Source of the DNA: Chitinophagales bacterium
GTDB taxonomy: Bacteria > Bacteroidota > Bacteroidia > Chitinophagales > Chitinophagaceae
Direction: 5' to 3'
Length of the DNA stretch: 64,000 bases
Assembly (NCBI GenBank): GCA_017303855.1
Contig: JAFLBL010000003.1
Span: forward strand, 1-64,000
Part shown: positions 1 through 8,440 of the stretch, one piece after another
How positions within the stretch are numbered: position 1 is the stretch's first letter
Layout: each line of letters starts with the position of its first letter
Position numbers and translations under genes: made by a program
The notes under the pieces: generated by a model
Database searches by the model: none
Told to the model about the DNA's origin: nothing
Seen by the model: the letters and a program-made list of their open reading frames with translations, nothing else

Positions 1-409
1 GTTTTACCTTGATACGGAGGTCGGTGCCGCGTACGCCGCGTGCCCGTCCGCTGGCGCGTCCGCGTCCGCCACCGCCGCCGAAGAAGGATCCGAAGATGCC
101 GTCGTCGGAGTCGAAACCGAAGCGGCGGAGAATATCCTCCATATCCATGCCGGAGAAGTCGGAGTATCCGCCCCCGGCACCGCCGCTCATGCCGGCATGG
201 CCGAGGCGGTCGTAGCGTGCGCGTTTGTCGGCATCGCTGAGCACATCATAGGCTTCAGCGGCCTCCTTGAATTTGTCTTCGGCAGCTTTGTCCCCGGGGT
301 TACGGTCGGGGTGGTATTCCATCGCTTTTTTGCGATAGGATTTTTTTATTTCGTCGGCGCTGGCGTTTTTCGCCACCTCGAGTACTTCGTAATAATCGCG
401 TTTGGCCAT
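1..409 (-). CDS. dnaJ: Chaperone DnaJ, N-terminal part (runs off the left edge)
   Basis: Hsp40 co-chaperone that delivers unfolded clients to DnaK and stimulates its ATPase in the cytoplasm. The minus-strand frame starts at the ATG at 409 ([12 protein letters not shown]) and stays open to base 1, so about 136 residues are visible. The J-domain comes first, with the HPD motif in [13 protein letters not shown] near residue 35, followed by a Gly/Phe-rich linker ([10 protein letters not shown], then [12 protein letters not shown]). The zinc-finger and C-terminal substrate domains lie outside the window. grpE lies 96 bp upstream on the same strand, the usual grpE-dnaJ arrangement, so the two are probably co-transcribed. 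The gap carries a short-word repeat (419-446). Identity is very likely; only the truncation by the window edge limits the call. Confidence 0.96.
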   Translation of the reverse strand, partial: MAKRDYYEVLEVAKNASADEIKKSYRKKAMEYHPDRNPGDKAAEDKFKEAAEAYDVLSDADKRARYDRLGHAGMSGGAGGGYSDFSGMDMEDILRRFGFDSDDGIFGSFFGGGGGRGRASGRARGVRGTDLRIKVK

Positions 410-418
410 AATTTTCAG

Positions 419-446
419 TCAACAGTTAACAGTGAGCAGTCAACGA
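419..446. repeat. Short-word tandem repeat between grpE and dnaJ
   Basis: Repeated words of the type CAGTCAACAGTTAACAGTGA lie in the 96-bp gap between grpE and dnaJ. This is one arm of the short-word intergenic repeat class seen throughout the window; a clear second arm is not visible here. Confidence 0.5.
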
Positions 447-505
447 TGGGTGCAGTTTTCAGGTAGTAGCGCTTTCCGAACACTGAGAACCGGGTTTGTT
501 TGAGG

Positions 506-1039
506 TTAGTTACCAACCACCACTTTGGCAAACCGGATGATGCGGTCGCCGAGGCGGTAGGCAGGTTCGATGACATCTACAATTTTGCCCTTGAGGTCTT
601 CGGCAGGCGCCGGAATTTCCGTGATTGCCTCGTGGAAATCGGCATTGAAGCTATCGCCGGCTTTGGTTTCCACCTGTTCAAGGCCTTTGCCCTGGAGGGT
701 ATGCACCAACTTATGATGGATAAGCTGCATGCCTTCCGAGAGGGCGCCGTTTTTGGAAGCCCTGTCAAAATCGTCCAAAACCGACAGCATCGCTGTCATG
801 ATGTCACGACCTGCTGTTTTTGCGAGCTCCTGGCGTTCGCGGGCGGCATTGCGGCGAAAGTTTTCAAAATCGGAATAGAGGTAGAGGTATTTATTTTTGC
901 TCTCCTCCAATTGGCGCTTTAAATCCGCTATTTCCGTGTTTTCCTGGCTATTTTCCGGGTTTTCCATAGTGCTTGTATTTTCGGTGGCGAGCGTTTCAGC
1001 GCCTGCTTCAGGGTTTGTCGGCAGTTCGTTCTCCTGCAT
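506..1039 (-). CDS. grpE: Nucleotide exchange factor GrpE
   Basis: GrpE releases ADP from DnaK and so drives the chaperone cycle. The 177-residue protein has the usual layout: an acidic, low-complexity N-terminus (about 1-35), a long coiled coil (about 36-90, IADLKRQLEESKNKYLYLYSD then FENFRRNAARERQE), and a C-terminal beta domain with the family pattern GLEQVETKAGDSFNADFHEAI and the ending RIIRFAKVVVGN. The ATG at 1039 gives the expected length. A near match to the Bacteroidota promoter element (CAAAGATT on the plus strand, 1047-1054, one base off) lies just upstream. dnaJ follows on the same strand. The identity is secure. Confidence 0.96.
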   Translation of the reverse strand: MQENELPTNPEAGAETLATENTSTMENPENSQENTEIADLKRQLEESKNKYLYLYSDFENFRRNAARERQELAKTAGRDIMTAMLSVLDDFDRASKNGALSEGMQLIHHKLVHTLQGKGLEQVETKAGDSFNADFHEAITEIPAPAEDLKGKIVDVIEPAYRLGDRIIRFAKVVVGN

Positions 1040-1158
1040 ATTGCGTCAAAGATTTGGATATTGATTGATTCAGACAGGGAATAGGGCAATTATTGTGCCT
1101 CGCGCACGTGTGCGACAATTTGTCAGCCGGATCCTGTTTTTAAATCCTGTTGAGCGGG

Positions 1159-1671
1159 CTATTGTGCAAGTTTGTCCCGGAGCAGTCGGTCCACGTGTGC
1201 TTCACTGAGGTTGTGGCCGATGATTTTGCCGTCGGGGCCAATGAGGAATACACTGGGGATATAGCGGATGTTGTACATAGTAGAGACGGGGCCGCCAAAA
1301 TCCTGATTTTCCATAACATGGTAGGGCCAGTTCAGGCCGTCTTGCCGAATGGCGCGCTGCCAGGCATCGGCGTTGCTTTCAATGGCGACACTGACCATTT
1401 CCAGACCTTTATCGTGAAATTTATTGTACAATTCTACCAATGTGGGGTTTTCCTGTCGGCAGGGGCCGCACCAGCTTCCCCAGAACTGGAGCACCACATA
1501 TTTTCCCCGCAATTCGGAGAGTTTGAATTCGCGGCCGCCTTCGAGGGTCGCGCTGAAATCGGGCGCCATGTCACCGCCGATAAAATCGGGCTGGCGGTAT
1601 TTATACCACATAAAAATGAGCAGGCCGACGCCAGCTGCGAAGAGCAAGTTGCGAAGCAATGTTTTGTTCAT
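1159..1671 (-). CDS. TlpA/ResA-like membrane-anchored thioredoxin
   Basis: 170-residue thioredoxin-fold protein of the AhpC/TSA-TlpA class. One N-terminal membrane segment (about 7-22, LRNLLFAAGVGLLIFMWY) should anchor it with the catalytic domain in the periplasm. The redox motif WCGPC is at residues 67-71, in the context LQFWGSWCGPCRQE, and the cis-proline loop is YIPSVFLI. Family members reduce or isomerise disulfides, for example during cytochrome c maturation; the specific partner here is not shown. The gene reads toward grpE with a 119-bp gap that contains a GC-rich palindrome (about 1099-1114) without a T-tract. Fold and redox role are confident; the pathway is inference. Confidence 0.88.
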   Translation of the reverse strand: MNKTLLRNLLFAAGVGLLIFMWYKYRQPDFIGGDMAPDFSATLEGGREFKLSELRGKYVVLQFWGSWCGPCRQENPTLVELYNKFHDKGLEMVSVAIESNADAWQRAIRQDGLNWPYHVMENQDFGGPVSTMYNIRYIPSVFLIGPDGKIIGHNLSEAHVDRLLRDKLAQ

Positions 1672-1852
1672 AATAGAAATGTATACCCTGAGTTGGGAAA
1701 AATTGAAAACAGATGGGTGCTTTTGCTTTGATTTTCAGGGAATTGAAAATTCGTATTTTTCAAAACTGTTTTGCGGGGCAATAAAATAGTTGTGCAAAGA
1801 TGCGGCATCCTTCCGGCAAAATACGGTACTTTGTATCACAAAAGCGCTAATC

Positions 1853-2740
1853 ATGTCTATGCTCACCATCGAACCGGGTAAAATCCCAACCAAAGATCTT
1901 CATCAGTTTATCCTCGGCGCCGTGGCGCCCCGTCCGATTGCCTTTGCCAGTACCATCAGCAAGGACGGGCAGCCGAACCTGGCCCCTTACAGTTTTTTTA
2001 ATGCCTTTAGCAGCAATCCGCCCATTCTGATTTTTTCGCCGGCCCGGAAAGTACGCGACAACAGCGTCAAGCATACACTGGAAAATCTGTATGAAGTACC
2101 CGAAGTGGTCATCAGCATCGTGACCATTGATATGGTGCAACAGGTTTCCCTGTCGAGCTGCGAATTTCCCAAAGGTGTGAATGAATTTGTCAAAGCCGGA
2201 TTTACCGCATTACCGGCCACCCTGGTAAAACCGCCAATGGTAAAGGAAAGCCCGGTGAATATGGAATGTAAAGTAATTGAAATAAAACCACTGGGTACGG
2301 AAGGCGGTGCGGGCAACCTGGTGATCTGTGAAGTGCTGCGGATGCATATTGACGACGCCCTGCTGGATGAACAACGGAAAATTGATCAGCGGAAAATAAA
2401 ACAGGTGGCCAGGCTGGGTGGCGACTGGTACTGTGTGGTAAATGAACAGAACCTTTTCCAGGTAGAAAAACCCAATACACAAATTGGCATCGGCGTGGAC
2501 GCACTGCCTGAGTATATACGAAACAGCCGTTGGCTGACTGGCAATGAACTCGGGCAGCTGGGCAATGTACATGAAATGCCCCTGATCAACCCCGCCTTTG
2601 AAGATGACCACCTGAAAAAAATTATTCAGTATTACAGTCTCAATCCGGATGAAATGGAACGTGAACTGCATACCTATGCAAAAAAATTACTGGCGGAAGG
2701 CCGCGTACAGGATGCCTGGCAAATTTTACTGGGCGCATAA
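1853..2740 (+). CDS. Flavin reductase-like FMN-binding protein
   Basis: 295-residue protein of the flavin reductase-like split-barrel family. The start of the domain is recognisable in ILGAVAPRPIAFASTISKDG and NLAPYSFFNAFSSNPPILIF, the FMN-binding signature. Related proteins are NAD(P)H:FMN reductases or flavoprotein oxidoreductases. After the roughly 200-residue barrel there is a C-terminal extension ending in LHTYAKKLLAEGRVQDAWQIL, common in Bacteroidota members but of unknown role. The frame is open from 1790, but the ATG at 1853 begins the conserved part, with a GTACTTTG element (1826-1833, a shifted version of the promoter consensus) 19 bp upstream. Substrate cannot be told. Confidence 0.8.
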   Translation: MSMLTIEPGKIPTKDLHQFILGAVAPRPIAFASTISKDGQPNLAPYSFFNAFSSNPPILIFSPARKVRDNSVKHTLENLYEVPEVVISIVTIDMVQQVSLSSCEFPKGVNEFVKAGFTALPATLVKPPMVKESPVNMECKVIEIKPLGTEGGAGNLVICEVLRMHIDDALLDEQRKIDQRKIKQVARLGGDWYCVVNEQNLFQVEKPNTQIGIGVDALPEYIRNSRWLTGNELGQLGNVHEMPLINPAFEDDHLKKIIQYYSLNPDEMERELHTYAKKLLAEGRVQDAWQILLGA

Positions 2741-2797
2741 AGGACCTGATGAATTACCAATCTAATTGCTTAATTTAAAGCAACGGCTCCTGCTACT

Positions 2798-3688
2798 ATG
2801 CTGAAAAAAACTGGCCCATACCTGCTTATTTCTTTTTTGATACTGGTGCAATCCGCCTGTGTCCCCAAAAAAGCAATTCCGACTGCCAGGCAGGAACTGG
2901 GCACAGTAAACACCTCGCTCAAAGAACAGGAAGCGGCACTCTCCCGGCTGGACCAGGCAAGAAAGAAAAAAGAGCAACTGAATGAGATTGATGATACCGC
3001 CAATACGCGTATCCGTAAATATATTGAAAAGACAAGCCGTGAAATTGACACCCTGATCAACCGCAACAGTATCCTGATCGGGGAAACAAGTATTGAAAAA
3101 GCCGACTGGGACCGGTTGCGCAAAGCATTGTCCTTTTCCAGGAATGCAGTAAAAACAAATAATGAAAAAATTGAGTTCCTGGAAGACCTGATCAGCCGGA
3201 ACCTGGTGGTTCGTATAGATCAGGATGTGGTTTTTGCGCCGGGTAAATATGTGGTACAGCCGGAAACCGCTAATGCAATCGGCCGTTTATTTGAACCGGC
3301 GGCAAAAGAAATCGACGCACTTGTTAAAAAATATCCCGACTTCCCGCTTTCACTGGTCATCACCGCAAAAGGCTATTCAGATGCCACTATGATTGCTGAA
3401 GGCTCTTCCCTGTACAAGGAATTAAAAGAAAGAGTAAAACTGCAAACCGCGAATCCCGGCAATAAAGAACTGAATAAGGAATTATCCGTGGCAAGGGCAC
3501 AGGCCGTAATCGGGCTTTTTAAAACCTATACCGTAAACCGGAGTTCCACCGGCGGCAATATCCGCAATATCCTTTACCTGCATGAAGGAAAAGGCGAAGC
3601 ATTCCCCGATCCGGAAATAACGGATTATAAAACAAACGATCCCCGCAGGAGGATCGTGTTGCTGTTCTGGAGTATTTTTCCTGACTAA
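2798..3688 (+). CDS. OmpA-like peptidoglycan-associated lipoprotein with coiled coil
   Basis: 296-residue predicted lipoprotein. The signal peptide ends in a lipobox (LVQSAC, Cys at about residue 21). Residues 30-130 are charged and helical (KEQEAALSRLDQARKKKEQL), consistent with a coiled coil. The C-terminal half (about 145-296) matches an OmpA-type domain: FAPGKYVVQPETA, an ITAKGYSDA strand-turn, ELSVARAQAVIGLF, and the closing NDPRRRIVLLF. The segment between the GYSDA turn and the LSVARA helix is longer than usual. Such proteins link the outer membrane to peptidoglycan. The stop lies one base from the end of the convergent DUF4197 gene. Domain call is good; the cellular job is family knowledge only. 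Confidence 0.8.
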   Translation: MLKKTGPYLLISFLILVQSACVPKKAIPTARQELGTVNTSLKEQEAALSRLDQARKKKEQLNEIDDTANTRIRKYIEKTSREIDTLINRNSILIGETSIEKADWDRLRKALSFSRNAVKTNNEKIEFLEDLISRNLVVRIDQDVVFAPGKYVVQPETANAIGRLFEPAAKEIDALVKKYPDFPLSLVITAKGYSDATMIAEGSSLYKELKERVKLQTANPGNKELNKELSVARAQAVIGLFKTYTVNRSSTGGNIRNILYLHEGKGEAFPDPEITDYKTNDPRRRIVLLFWSIFPD

Positions 3689-3689
3689 T

Positions 3690-4409
3690 TTACTGGCCAA
3701 ATACTTTCTTGAGTATATCCGACGTGCGGGCCACCGGGTTCGTCCGGATATTGGCTTCCTCTTTGGATACCTGGTCAAACAAGGCATCCACCGCTTTCCC
3801 TACTACATACGAAGTGAGATCGGGATTTATTTTTTTAAACGTGGTAGGCAGTTTATTATAGGTATTCATGATATCCCCGTAATATTTGGTGGCTTCTGTT
3901 TTATCCAATGAAGATTTTACAGATGGCGTGAAAGCTGTAATCAGTTGTTGTTTTGTCTTCTCTTTAAAGTAACTGGTAGCCGCGTCTTTGGGACCTTTTA
4001 CAATTTTCAGGGCGTCCGTCAGGGTCATTTGCTTAATAGCCTCCACAAAAATGGGCTTGGCAAACGCCACCGCGTCTTCCGCACCCCGGTTGATCGACAG
4101 TACTGCTTTATCCACCTGCGCTCCCATACCCATTCCCCGCAGGGTGCTCTCCACTTTTTTTGCATCCGGCGGCAGCAGCATTTTATAAAATTCGCTGCCA
4201 AAGAAGCCATCCGTTTTATTCAGGTTCAGAACCGCATTGGTCACCCCGTTGGTCAGCGCTTCTTTTATTCCTTGTCCGGCTTCATGCTCAGAAATACCGG
4301 CAGCGGAAGTAGTTGATTTCTTAATGATTTCCGGCAATTTAATCTGTGCCTGTACACCGGTGCCGGTAGCAAGTACTATTGCCGCTAAAAGAAAGTAGTT
4401 TGTTTTCAT
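3690..4409 (-). CDS. DUF4197 family protein, secreted form
   Basis: 239 residues with a type I signal peptide (MKTNYFLLAAIVLATGTGVQA, cleavage near AQA). The mature part is almost entirely a DUF4197 domain: AGQGIKEALTNGV, DGFFGSEFYKMLLPPDAKK, MTLTDALKIVKG, TKYYGDIMNTYNKLP and DALFDQVSKEEANIR. No function is established for the family that I can cite from sequence. A paralogue follows upstream on the same strand (4506-5210), 96 bp away, with about the same length and near-collinear motifs, so the pair arose by tandem duplication. The two differ in localisation: this copy has no lipobox cysteine. Family is confident, role unknown. Confidence 0.85.
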   Translation of the reverse strand: MKTNYFLLAAIVLATGTGVQAQIKLPEIIKKSTTSAAGISEHEAGQGIKEALTNGVTNAVLNLNKTDGFFGSEFYKMLLPPDAKKVESTLRGMGMGAQVDKAVLSINRGAEDAVAFAKPIFVEAIKQMTLTDALKIVKGPKDAATSYFKEKTKQQLITAFTPSVKSSLDKTEATKYYGDIMNTYNKLPTTFKKINPDLTSYVVGKAVDALFDQVSKEEANIRTNPVARTSDILKKVFGQ

Positions 4410-4505
4410 GTGTTCGTATTAGTTCATAAAATTAACAGCACTGGCTGTAATTAAAGAGACATCGTACTACTTTGACGAATATTTAAGGGATTCGTTGCGT
4501 CAGCA

Positions 4506-5210
4506 TTACTTAATGGTGCCCCCAAATACTTTCCGCAACAGATCTGTTGTACGGGCTTCAATATTCTGCCGTATATTAATTTCTTCCTTGGATACCAGGT
4601 CAAAAAGTGCGAGCGTGGCTCTTTCCGTAACAAACGAAGGCAGGTCCGGATTGATTTTCTTCAATGTGGTCGGGAAATTATTATAGGTACTCACCACATC
4701 TCCATAATATTTGGTGGCATCCACTTTGTCCAGTGATGATTTAATCACCGGCAGAAAAGCGGCAATGAGTTTATCGGTTGTTTTAACGCGGAAGAAATGA
4801 GTGGCGCTGGTATCGCCGTTTTTTACCAGTCCGATCGCGTCGCTGATCGTCATGCTTTTAATCGCATCCACAAAAATGGGCTTGGCAAAACCGGCGGCAT
4901 CTTCAGCGGCCCGGTTAATCTGCAAAATGGCTTTGTCCACCATTTTATTCATTCCCAGGTCACGCAGTGTGTTTTCGATTTTTTTGGCATCCGGCGGAAG
5001 CAGGATTTTGTAAAACGCATCTTTAAAAAACCCGTCTGGTTTATTCAGCTGGAGAACGGCTTTTACGAGTCCCTGTCCCAGGGCTTCTTTAATACCTTCA
5101 CCCGCTTCGGCTTCGGTAACGCCGCCGGGAATGCCACCGGGTAGTTTGGAAATAATGTCACAGCTGTTGAGCGCAAAGGAGAGTAGTAAAACAGAAAGCA
5201 GGGTCCGCAT
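4506..5210 (-). CDS. DUF4197 family lipoprotein
   Basis: 234 residues. The signal sequence MRTLLSVLLLSFALNSC ends in a lipobox (LNSC, Cys at 17), so this copy is expected to be lipid-anchored. The DUF4197 domain follows with AGEGIKEALGQGL, DGFFKDAFYKILLPPDAKK, MTISDAIGLVKNG, ATKYYGDVVSTYNNFP and ALFDLVSKEEINIRQ. It is paralogous to the adjacent 3690-4409 product. Both read leftward and may form a two-gene unit. Upstream is a 381-bp gap shared with a divergent barrel gene. No enzymatic residues can be named. Family is confident. Confidence 0.85.
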   Translation of the reverse strand: MRTLLSVLLLSFALNSCDIISKLPGGIPGGVTEAEAGEGIKEALGQGLVKAVLQLNKPDGFFKDAFYKILLPPDAKKIENTLRDLGMNKMVDKAILQINRAAEDAAGFAKPIFVDAIKSMTISDAIGLVKNGDTSATHFFRVKTTDKLIAAFLPVIKSSLDKVDATKYYGDVVSTYNNFPTTLKKINPDLPSFVTERATLALFDLVSKEEINIRQNIEARTTDLLRKVFGGTIK

Positions 5211-5428
5211 AAAAGCAGTTTTTCGTGAAAAAATGGTAAACTCAGGATTCAGGCCCTAAAATAGGGGTCAAAATCCGAAAAAAGGCCTTAAAACCGGGAT
5301 TATCAGCCGAAATCAGGGTTTTAATGAATATCAGGCAGGGTTAATACGCCCGTCTCCTGTGCTTTTCTCATAAATCAGGCCAGTATCAAGAATTTAGGCC
5401 GGATTGCGGGAGTTTTGCCAAACTAAAA

Positions 5429-5436
5429 TATCTTTG
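5429..5436 (+). promoter_or_regulatory. Bacteroidota -7 promoter element TATCTTTG
   Basis: Exact match to TAnnTTTG in the 381-bp gap 5211-5591, pointing at the barrel gene at 5592 with a leader of about 150 nt. No good -33 TTTG at 19-20 bp spacing was seen. The rest of the gap contains no ORF that I support. Confidence 0.5.
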
Positions 5437-5591
5437 CGCCGGAGCGGTCAATTGGGTATTTTCATACCTTAGAATTTATAACTGCTTTTGAATCATTATA
5501 TGGATGGGGAGCAACCCGGAAAATCCCCCGGAAAAAGAGTACGGCGCCGAAACCGAAAAGCGAGATGAGTAGGTGAACCAAAATAACTGTT

Positions 5592-6248
5592 ATGAAAAAA
5601 ATGTTTTTCCTGTTGGCCGCATTTGTATTCTGCCTGCAAATCAACGGCTTCTCTCAAAAATCACGCGTAGGTTTCTCCACAGGATTTACGTCTGCCAATC
5701 AGTATGGTAAGATTGGCGGCGACCGGATAAAAGACGACGCTTTAGCGGGTATTACATTCGGTTTACTGGTAGATGCCCCGTTGGGAAAAAGTCATATCAG
5801 TTTCCAGCCCTCTCTGAATTATTCCCAAAAAGGCCGTGTTACTTTTGATGAAAATACCCGTGCCAATACCCTGAAAGAATGGTATGCCCTCCGTTATGCT
5901 GAATTGCATACTAACTTCCTTTACAATACCAATGGAGCAAAAGGAAACTGGTTTATCGGTGGCGGTCCTTCCGTTTCCTTTGATCTTCCTTCAAAAAAAG
6001 TATCTAAAACCGAAGATCTGAAAACAGAAACCAACCTGTCTTTCGGCCAGGAAGCCAACAATGACTTCCGCGGTATCGATTATGGTGCTAACATGCTGAC
6101 CGGCTATCGTATGAAAGGCGGCTTTTTCTTTGCCTTTAATTATACTGTAGGTATCCGTAACCTGGTACCTGTTCAGGATGGTACAGACGACAATATCAGG
6201 AACCACAGCTGGGGTATCCGTGTCGGTTTCCTTATCAACAATAAATAA
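5592..6248 (+). CDS. PorT-like outer-membrane beta-barrel protein
   Basis: 218 residues with a signal peptide (MKKMFFLLAAFVFCLQINGFS, cleavage near FSQ). The mature sequence alternates short amphipathic strands with Gly/aromatic turns: VGFSTGFTSANQYGKIGG, LGKSHISFQPSLNYSQKG, YAELHTNFLYN, GNWFIGGGPSVSFDLP, GYRMKGGFFFAFNYTVGIRN, and a final HSWGIRVGFLINNK ending close to the C-terminus. This is the pattern of the small outer-membrane barrels (PorT or OMP_b-brl type) common in this phylum. No partner genes adjoin it; function is unknown. It has its own promoter upstream and a hairpin terminator just after the stop. Confidence 0.75.
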   Translation: MKKMFFLLAAFVFCLQINGFSQKSRVGFSTGFTSANQYGKIGGDRIKDDALAGITFGLLVDAPLGKSHISFQPSLNYSQKGRVTFDENTRANTLKEWYALRYAELHTNFLYNTNGAKGNWFIGGGPSVSFDLPSKKVSKTEDLKTETNLSFGQEANNDFRGIDYGANMLTGYRMKGGFFFAFNYTVGIRNLVPVQDGTDDNIRNHSWGIRVGFLINNK

Positions 6249-6269
6249 GCTGACACCAACTGCTTTTAC

Positions 6270-6294
6270 AATGCCTCCCCCACGGGGAGGCATT
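6270..6294 (+). terminator. Hairpin terminator after the barrel gene
   Basis: Perfect stem AATGCCTCCCC / GGGGAGGCATT with a 3-nt CAC loop, followed by a modest T-rich stretch (TGTCTTTG). It separates the barrel gene from lysS. The T-rich tail also contains the lysS -33 element. Confidence 0.75.
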
Positions 6295-6298
6295 TGTC

Positions 6299-6329
6299 TT
6301 TGTACCCTCCCCCCGAAACTGTACCTTTG
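6299..6329 (+). promoter_or_regulatory. lysS promoter: -33 TTTG and -7 TACCTTTG
   Basis: TTTG at 6299-6302, a 19-bp spacer, then TACCTTTG at 6322-6329. Both boxes and the spacing fit the Bacteroidota primary sigma consensus. The lysS ATG is 28 bp further on, so the leader is short. Confidence 0.8.
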
Positions 6330-6356
6330 CGGCTTCAAATTCATTCAACCGCATAC

Positions 6357-7904
6357 ATGAATACACCGCATCTATCCGAACAGGAACAACTGCGCCGGGA
6401 AAAACTGGCCGAACTGATCATAATGGGCATCGAACCCTATCCTGCTCCTTTGTTTCCCGTAAATACCAATTCTGCCGCTATCAAAGCTGAATTCACGGCT
6501 GAGAAAAAAGAGAATCCCATATACCAGGATGTCTGCCTCGCCGGACGTGTCATGAGTGTTCGCGATATGGGCAAGGCCAATTTTGCCGTAATACAGGATA
6601 GTCATGGCCGGATTCAATTATACCTGAAACGCGATGATATCTGTCCGGGTGAAGACAAATCACTCTACGATATTGTATGGAAAAAACTCACCGATATCGG
6701 CGATATCATCGGGATACGCGGTTATGTATTCATTACTAAAACCGGCGAGACTTCCGTGCATGTGAAAGAACTTACGATGCTGAGTAAATCGCTGCGCCCC
6801 CTGCCGGTTGTAAAAGAAGCTGAAGGACAAACCTTCGATGCCGTAACCGATCCGGAATTCAAATACCGGCAGCGGTATGCTGACCTGATCATCAACCCGA
6901 CGGTAAAAGAGACGTTTTTAAAACGTACAAAACTGATCAACTCCATCCGGGAATTCCTGAATAAACAGGGAGCCCTGGAAGTGGATACACCGGTACTGCA
7001 AAGTATTCCCGGCGGTGCGGCGGCCCGTCCCTTTATCACGCACCACAACGCCCTGGATATTCCCCTGTACCTGCGGATTGCCAATGAATTGTACCTGAAG
7101 CGGCTTATCGTGGGTGGCTTTGACTGGGTGTATGAGTTCAGCCGCAATTTCCGTAACGAAGGGATGGACCGTACGCATAACCCCGAATTCACCATCCTGG
7201 AATTCTACACCGCGTACAAGGATTATTTCTGGATGATGGAAACCACGGAACAACTGCTGGAAAAAGCGGCTATTGATGTATGTGGTAATCCGGAAGTACC
7301 GGTGGGCGACAAAATCATTTCTTTCAAAGCACCGTTCAAACGTATCAGTATTTACGATGCCATTCATGAACATACCGGCATTGATGTAAGCCGGATGAAT
7401 GAAGACCAGCTGCGCTCCGTATGTAAACAATTACATATACAGGTTGACGAGAGTATGGGTAAGGGCAAACTGATCGATGAACTTTTCGGCGGCAAATGCG
7501 AGCATCACTATGTACAGCCAACATTCATCATCGACTACCCCGTGGAAATGAGTCCGCTCACCAAGAAGCACCGTGATAAACAAGGCCTGGTGGAGCGTTT
7601 TGAATTAATCATCAATGGCAAGGAAATTGCCAATGCCTATAGTGAACTCAATGACCCTATCGACCAACGCGAGCGATTTGAAGAGCAGGTAAAACTGATG
7701 GAACGCGGCGATGATGAAGCCATGTTTGTAGACTATGATTTCCTGCGTGCCCTCGAATACGGTATGCCGCCTACAGCCGGTATCGGCTTTGGTATTGACC
7801 GGCTCTGTATGCTGCTGACCAATAATCCGTCAATCCAGGATGTATTGCTGTTTCCGCAGATGCGTCCGGAGAAAGGAAATGAGTCAATAGCCGATAGTCA
7901 ATAG
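6357..7904 (+). CDS. lysS: Lysyl-tRNA synthetase, class II
   Basis: Charges tRNA-Lys with lysine using ATP. The 515-residue product has an N-terminal anticodon-binding OB domain (about 55-150, VCLAGRVMSVRDMGKANFAVI) and a class II core with motif 1 (FLNKQGALEVDTPVL), motif 2 (FRNEGMDRTHNPEFTILEFY) and motif 3 (GFGIDRLCML). The ATG at 6357 is preferred over the upstream open frame because of the promoter at 6299-6329 and the normal start MNTPHLSEQEQLRR. The conserved end is PQMRPEKGN. The last seven codons (ESIADSQ) and the stop lie inside a short-word intergenic repeat, so the C-terminal tail looks repeat-derived. Identity is secure. Confidence 0.97.
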   Translation: MNTPHLSEQEQLRREKLAELIIMGIEPYPAPLFPVNTNSAAIKAEFTAEKKENPIYQDVCLAGRVMSVRDMGKANFAVIQDSHGRIQLYLKRDDICPGEDKSLYDIVWKKLTDIGDIIGIRGYVFITKTGETSVHVKELTMLSKSLRPLPVVKEAEGQTFDAVTDPEFKYRQRYADLIINPTVKETFLKRTKLINSIREFLNKQGALEVDTPVLQSIPGGAAARPFITHHNALDIPLYLRIANELYLKRLIVGGFDWVYEFSRNFRNEGMDRTHNPEFTILEFYTAYKDYFWMMETTEQLLEKAAIDVCGNPEVPVGDKIISFKAPFKRISIYDAIHEHTGIDVSRMNEDQLRSVCKQLHIQVDESMGKGKLIDELFGGKCEHHYVQPTFIIDYPVEMSPLTKKHRDKQGLVERFELIINGKEIANAYSELNDPIDQRERFEEQVKLMERGDDEAMFVDYDFLRALEYGMPPTAGIGFGIDRLCMLLTNNPSIQDVLLFPQMRPEKGNESIADSQ

Positions 7905-7990
7905 CCTGCCAGCCGGCAAAGGCTGGTCGTTAGTAAGGCCACTCTAAAACAGGCTATGTATTTACTAAAGACTATCGACTAAAGACTAAA
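7880..7990. repeat. Imperfect inverted repeat of AGTCAATAGTC-type words
   Basis: The left arm (7880-7904) overlaps the lysS 3' end and consists of GAGTCAATAGCCGATAGTC. The right arm (7963-7990) is ACTAAAGACTATCGACTAAA, whose reverse complement shares the TAGTCGATAGTC words. It could fold in lysS mRNA but lacks a classic T-tract. Confidence 0.55.
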
Positions 7991-8022
7991 AAACTGTACT
8001 TTCATAACGAAAAACCCTTCGC

Positions 8023-8367
8023 ATGAAACCTTTCATTCCCGCTAAAGTCGCCGAAGTCCTCTTCGCCCTGATCATTGCTTATTTCGGCTACAATCATTTC
8101 AGCCGGGCGGGTGCTATGAGCGGATGGGTGCCCGATTTTATGCCGGGCGATCCGAAGATCTGGATCTATGTAGTGGGGGCCTGTTTTATACTCGCCGCTA
8201 TAGCCATTCTTACCGAACTGCAAAAGGTATTGGCCTGTTACCTGCTGGCGGCTTTGTTGCTGCTGCTGGGGTTCCTGGTTCATTGGAAAAACGGGGCACT
8301 CTCCGTGGATTTTTTAAAGAACACGTCCATGGCCCTCATGGCTATTCTTATTGCGGGAAAAAAATAA
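8023..8367 (+). CDS. DoxX-like small integral membrane protein
   Basis: 114 residues with four hydrophobic segments (about 8-28, 45-62, 67-86 and 97-111). The layout fits the DoxX/DUF417 class of four-helix membrane proteins: AEVLFALIIAYFGYNHFSRAG, then WVPDFMPGDPKIWIYVVGACFILAA. The VPDFMPGDP loop after helix 1 is the most family-like part. The physiological role of DoxX-like proteins varies and none can be assigned. The gene is convergent with the SDR gene; the 73-bp gap holds CCCTTCGGTACG and CTACTCAGGGTGACAA words also found at about 48184-48265. Family is probable, function unknown. Confidence 0.65.
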   Translation: MKPFIPAKVAEVLFALIIAYFGYNHFSRAGAMSGWVPDFMPGDPKIWIYVVGACFILAAIAILTELQKVLACYLLAALLLLLGFLVHWKNGALSVDFLKNTSMALMAILIAGKK

Positions 8368-8440
8368 CCCTTCGGTACGCCGGGCTGCATTTGTTTTCGC
8401 TGAAGCCTATTGAACGGCTACTCAGGGTGACAACAGCCAG

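Noticed and set aside
1096..1120. GC-rich palindrome between the TlpA-like gene and grpE as a terminator
   Set aside because: The inner palindrome is clear but there is no T-tract on either strand.
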